Shown: piece by piece, positions 59,777 through 64,000 of the stretch
How positions within the stretch are numbered: position 1 is the stretch's first letter
Layout: every line of letters begins with the position of its first letter
Origin: Gelatoporia subvermispora B
Lineage: Eukaryota > Basidiomycota > Agaricomycetes > Polyporales > Gelatoporiaceae
Assembly: GCA_000320605.2 (NCBI GenBank)
Contig: KB445791.1
Location: forward strand, 1,530,298 to 1,594,297
Direction of reading: 5' to 3'
Length of the DNA stretch: 64,000 nucleotides
The notes under the pieces: model-generated
What the model saw: the letters and a program-made list of their open reading frames with translations, nothing else
Databases searched by the model: none
What the model was told of the DNA's origin: nothing
Program-made: the position numbers and the translations under genes

Positions 59777-61852
59777 TTATTTGGTGAATACTGTGTTAGT
59801 CGCGGCCACAGCAAATCAGATACGTTTAAGCAGGTATACGGCACTGGCTTACTCGAGACGACGTCCTCATCGGCCACTAGATGATTGAGTCCCACTTTCT
59901 GTGCATGAGGCGAAAACTTGGACGATTTGCCCTGATAAGTATAGGTCAGACGATCAGACATGACTCCCAGTGATTCCCAGCATCCGCGCTTACCCTACAG
60001 CGCCGTCCATAGAGCGTCAGCAAAGCAGGGCGCGGTAGTAAGCACGAGCACGCACCAGACCAAAGCATACCGGAATTTCGTTGCCAACGATCGATGAATA
60101 CCATCGCATACATCCTGCGCATGCCGTACTTAGAACAGAACCCACGAGGCAGACCTAAACCCTGTTAGGCAACTTACCTCAATCGTGGCACCTTTACGCA
60201 GACAAATCGGATCTGTCAAGTCAGGATGAACGCCACGCTTCTTGGTGTACACTTTAACAAGCCCCAGCTCCTCCCAGATGTGCTCAATCAAATAGTCAAG
60301 GCTGGGAATCAGTGAATCAACTAGTTTCCATGCAAGCTAACCCGAACTAGCCCGAAACGTACTTGAGTTCCATCTCGCAGCTGATGACCACCGTGTGGTC
60401 TTCTCGGGCCAACTTGTCCATCTGCTCAAGGCTGATAGCATCTATCTTGTTATAGACATCTGCACAACCAGAGGTGGTCAACCCCGGAGATCTCGGTTAT
60501 AAGAGTAGTCTGCTTACAGAGACAGGGAATGTATTTGCGCGTTCCTGAATCAGCAAGTGGTGTCATCAGGTATCAAAAGCTCGATAGATTGGACATACCG
60601 ATCAGCACGTCGATGAATTCGTCGGTCGTGATCTAGCGTCGCGAGTCAGTACCGTTGTCAGTAAAAAACAGAGAGAAAATAATCGAACATCTTCTCGTAT
60701 CATCACGTCGCAGTTGTGCAGTTTGTCTGTGGCGGACTATCAGAAAACGATAGCAAATGGTGGCGGGAAATTCACGTACAGCCGGCGAGAATGGTACGGA
60801 TTGTCTTCTCATCAGTCTTGGTCAACTTGACCGTGGTGTTGATCTAACATAGAAGTGAACTCTCGAGTCTATACGGCGATAAAAACAAGCGCTACCGTGA
60901 TCTGGGGGAAGGATCGCGATTGAGACGCTGAAGTCAGTCTAGAAGATGACAACGCACACCGCCCGTAGTTTTCCGTTTGAACACTACATCCGGCTTTTTC
61001 TTGTTCAGCCGAATCCCGACGGCATCTAGTTCAATCTCCAGTAGACGACGTTGCTCCTCCGATTTCGTGGCGTCAAGCATGATCAAAATGAGGTCGGCTG
61101 TTTTGGCTGTAGCAACGACCTGACGCCCTCGACCTCTACCCTGACTGGCTCCTTCGACAATACCGGGCAAATCGAGCAATTGAATGCGAGCACCCTGATA
61201 TTCCATGACACCGGGGATTGCCTTTGCGAATTACATGTCAGTCCTACATCAGCGACGGGCCCAGTGAATATAACTTGCGGTAAGGGTAGTGAATTCATAA
61301 GCCGCAGATTCGGAGACAGTGTGGGTGCACTTGCTCAGCAGCGTCGACTAAGATCATCAAATGTTGAACTTGACAAGGCATTATAAGGGCAGCGAACGAT
61401 ACCTTGCCGACTGAAGGAAAGCCAATTAATGCGACGCGGGCGTCCCCCGATTTCTGTACATCGAAGCCTGTGCCTCCGCCACTCGACTTCGTTGTCGGCT
61501 CAAGCAATTGCGCCCGATACCGAGCCAACTTCGCCTTGAGTAGACCAAGGTGATATTCTGTCGCCTACTTCGCATCCCCGTCAGCTGTTAATGGCGGGAG
61601 GTGTGGACGAGCGCCCACCTTGTTCTTCTGGGCTTTTCACGCAGGGGACTGTGAGTGAAGATAGCGACACTGTCGCTGAACTGTAGTACACACTTCTTGC
61701 CATCTCCTCTGCCAATCAACGCTTAACGTACGGTTTTGCTATATGGATATAATGAACACACCCTCTATCTCTTTGATCTATGGATGCGTTCATTGGTGAC
61801 ATTTGGAACATAGCAGATGCCACTGAGCCCGTACCTTTTCGAGAACACCCAT
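59777..61852 (-). CDS. RBG1: Developmentally regulated GTP-binding protein DRG1/RBG1
   Basis: OBG-HflX superfamily GTPase that associates with translating ribosomes (with Tma46/DFRP1). More than a dozen introns break about 367 codons. The start MGVLEK joins IKEIE (acceptor ccatag), then EEMARKNK and [21 protein letters not shown] motifs: G1 [14 protein letters not shown]3 [21 protein letters not shown]4 [11 protein letters not shown], and the S5D2L region [10 protein letters not shown]. The TGS domain follows ([39 protein letters not shown]). A final intron gives the end DEDVVSIFTK, matching the family, instead of an unspliced extension of about 20 residues. G4 and TGS identify it as DRG1 rather than DRG2 with good but not complete certainty. 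Confidence 0.92.
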
Positions 61853-62112
61853 CTTCGATTGTCTTATAGATCAGGGACGCAAGTGAGCTGAAATAAGGAA
61901 GGCACACTGGTTTTCAGTGGATATACAGCAGAGTTCACAGGAGAGGCCGGAGGAGTTAGCCGGAAGGCTGTCGAAAGGCTTGTTCACCGGCGTCAAAGGT
62001 CGGATATGGAGGTATACTGGGCAGGGGCGTCTTTCTCATGAACGCACACCTCGCAACATCGGTGCGACTGCTCGCATCTCATCTGCCACGACCACTTTGT
62101 TATTCCTCTTGA
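61853..62112. promoter_or_regulatory. Divergent promoter, DRG1 / SSK2-like kinase
   Basis: 260 bases separate the opposed start codons. No specific element was recognised. Confidence 0.5.
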
Positions 62113-64000
62113 ATGAAGCAGAGACACACTCCCACTCTGTATCCGCATCCAGAGCACGACGCTGACGACGAGGATGAAGCCACCTGGGGACCCTCGACCT
62201 CACGCGCTCACCAATACTCCGCATCCTCTTCTTTGCATTCATTGAGCTCTAAATCACGGCCTAAAGCGCGTCCACGAAATACTTTTGCACCCGGTACCAA
62301 TTATCCTAGTATCACCTCCACGACTACCCCTTCGCGACCAAACTATCCCAATATATACCACCAGTTCGTCCGACGCTACAGATCTGGTCCTGGCTTGGAC
62401 GATGACCCTCGCAATGATCCGGACAGTCACTACTACCAACGAGGTCTAGGGCAGCTCGTTGACGCAGGTGACAGTGACGATGAGGGGGGCGGTGCGGTTG
62501 GCCCGACGGGTGAGATCCATGATAGACTGTCTGCCATCATGCTCGAGACGGAGACCATCGAGCCGGAAACACTGGAGGACAGGGAACGTCTGGAATGGCA
62601 GACAATGCTTGCTTCGGTATTGGCCGGAGATGTGTTGAAAGCTGAGAACACGAGAATAGCTGTGGCTCTCAAATCTTCATCGGAGGAAGAGAACAATCTG
62701 CGCTCGAACCTATGGCTAGGTATACGGGCAAGGGTACATGCTAGGACGGAACAGGACGAACGCAAGATCCTGGACGAACGCCGCCTGCGCGTAGTGGATG
62801 CAGTCATCAAGGAGATCATGGCATTTCGGGTGGAGGACCTACTGACAAATCCCACCGACTCTCCCTCCGACCACGCTTTGCGCCAGGTTAAAGCAGTACT
62901 TCATCGCCTCGACGTTGCGCACTCCTTATACCCCAGCTTACGGGCCTTCTATGTCGACTACCCGGCAGCCGCAGAGGTGGAATTCCAGTCACGATGCGAT
63001 ACCCTCAATACTTGGTCGACAGTGATTACGTCCCTGAGACAACTACTGGCCCTTCTTCGCCGGTGGACCGGCAGTGAGACCTTGGATGTCACACAACCTT
63101 CCTCGAACCCACCAACTCCATTTAGCGGGAATGTTACGAGGGAAAATGCATCAGGAGCCACATTTGTCGAACGCTTCTTGAAAGAGGAAGCCATTCAGCG
63201 TCAATTCGAGAAGGGTTCAATGACAACAATCCACGCTCTTGTCGGGACCACTCGCGATGCGCATGTCAATCTAGCACCAATGTTCAGGGAGATGAATCTA
63301 CCATCTTTCGAGAAAGAACTCGTTCCTCTGGTGTCATTCTTGACCAACCTCGCTCAGGCAGTTCTACGTGTACGTCTCGACTATGCGCAGAACCTGAAGA
63401 ACCCCGATGTCCTCATCATTGATCAAATGACCGATGACCTGAAGCTGAAGATTGGTCTCGCTTGCACCCTCAAGAGGCAATATGAAGCTTTCCTTATCCC
63501 TGATCCAGGAGGAAATTGGAAATTGCCCCCTTGCATTAGTGCCGACTACGACAGTGTTATTCTGGAAGCTCTGACATTCTTCTTCAAGCTTATACACTGG
63601 AAGCTGAAGAGTGGCGCCAAGGGCATGTACTTCAAGGAGACAGATGTCATAGAGGCACAATGGGCGACGTTCAGCGACGTCAGCCTAATGATCCCTGGTG
63701 GCGCATCACTTGTTGCTGAGCAATTATGGTGTGTCTTGCTAGTACCTTCTAAGTCAATGCTGGATCACTAAATCACCACCTTAGCGCTTTGACGAACAAG
63801 CTCATGGTCCGGGTCACAAACTACTTCGATACGCAAATACGGATACCGGTGACGACCGAAAACTCACCTGCTTCTGTACCAAGAAACGGGACTGCGGGGC
63901 CTGTGGTGGCAAGCTCTACGTTCCAGAGCCATATGAAAGCAGCGCCGACAAAGAGCCTCACGAACGCTCAGCTCATCACTTGGTACGGCAAGATTCTGGA
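62113..64000 (+). CDS. SSK2/WIS4-type MAP kinase kinase kinase, 5' part only
   Basis: Likely osmostress (HOG) pathway MAPKKK. Only the N-terminal regulatory half is in the window, and the gene runs off the right edge before the kinase domain. Exon 1 (62113-63728) and exon 2 (from 63785) join as VAEQLC-ALTNKLMVRVTNYF. Residues 1-130 are low complexity. The conserved block LSAIMLETETIEPETLEDRE, RLEWQTMLASVLAGDVLKAE follows, which is diagnostic for fungal SSK2/WIS4 proteins. Then come helical stretches (FVERFLKEEAIQRQFEKGSM and FEKELVPLVSFLTNLAQAVL). The start is the first ATG in the long frame. The identity rests on this N-terminal signature alone because no kinase motif is visible. Confidence 0.82.

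Overview
The window is nuclear DNA of a filamentous basidiomycete, most likely an Agaricomycete (mushroom or wood-decay fungus). Nearly every gene is cut by short introns of about 50-70 bases with GT..AG ends, intergenic gaps are small, and the gene families are typical of that group: DUF6534 seven-helix membrane proteins, divergent BTB/POZ proteins, GPI-anchored chitin deacetylase, a catalase with a C-terminal DJ-1-like domain, and split nuclear tRNA genes. I joined exons by hand from splice signals, reading frame and family resemblance. No alignment or RNA evidence was available.

Layout. 0.4-5.4 kb: AP-3 sigma, Mediator MED6 and an NRAMP metal transporter (MED6 and NRAMP are divergent), then a tRNA-Lys. 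5.6-9.4 kb: a 3.8 kb stretch with no gene I can firmly support. 9.4-14.7 kb: a C2H2 zinc-finger regulator and a large-subunit catalase, then an identical second tRNA-Lys. 15.6-21.8 kb: a direct tandem duplication of about 2.7 kb, each copy holding one DUF6534 membrane-protein gene plus its upstream region. 22.2-24.8 kb: two convergent BTB-domain genes, the first with an apparent frameshift. 26-37.4 kb: a dense housekeeping block (MCM5, tRNA-Thr, CSN6, a TMEM205-like protein, U2A', SAC1 phosphatase, SET/NAP histone chaperone). 37.9-49.4 kb: cell-surface and membrane genes (chitin deacetylase, GH72 glucanosyltransferase, SUR7/PalI tetraspan protein, sterol glucosyltransferase), with a third tRNA-Lys. 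49.6-61.9 kb, all on the minus strand: an isopenicillin-N-synthase-like dioxygenase, a small TA-flanked inverted-repeat element just upstream of it, RIC1, a PRELI/UPS protein, a metallo-beta-lactamase-fold protein and the GTPase DRG1. 62.1 kb to the end: the 5' part of an SSK2-type MAP kinase kinase kinase.

Functionally this is mostly core cell machinery: trafficking (AP-3, RIC1, SAC1), transcription and chromatin (MED6, SET, C2H2), replication (MCM5), splicing (U2A') and stress (catalase, SSK2). The 37.9-49.4 kb block is enriched for cell wall and plasma membrane functions. The least ordinary parts are the DUF6534 tandem duplication with an altered intron in one copy, the 392 bp TIR element in a promoter, the frameshifted BTB gene, and a probable GC-AG intron in the chitin deacetylase. 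I did not find a CRISPR, phage, secondary-metabolite or other clearly new multi-gene system.
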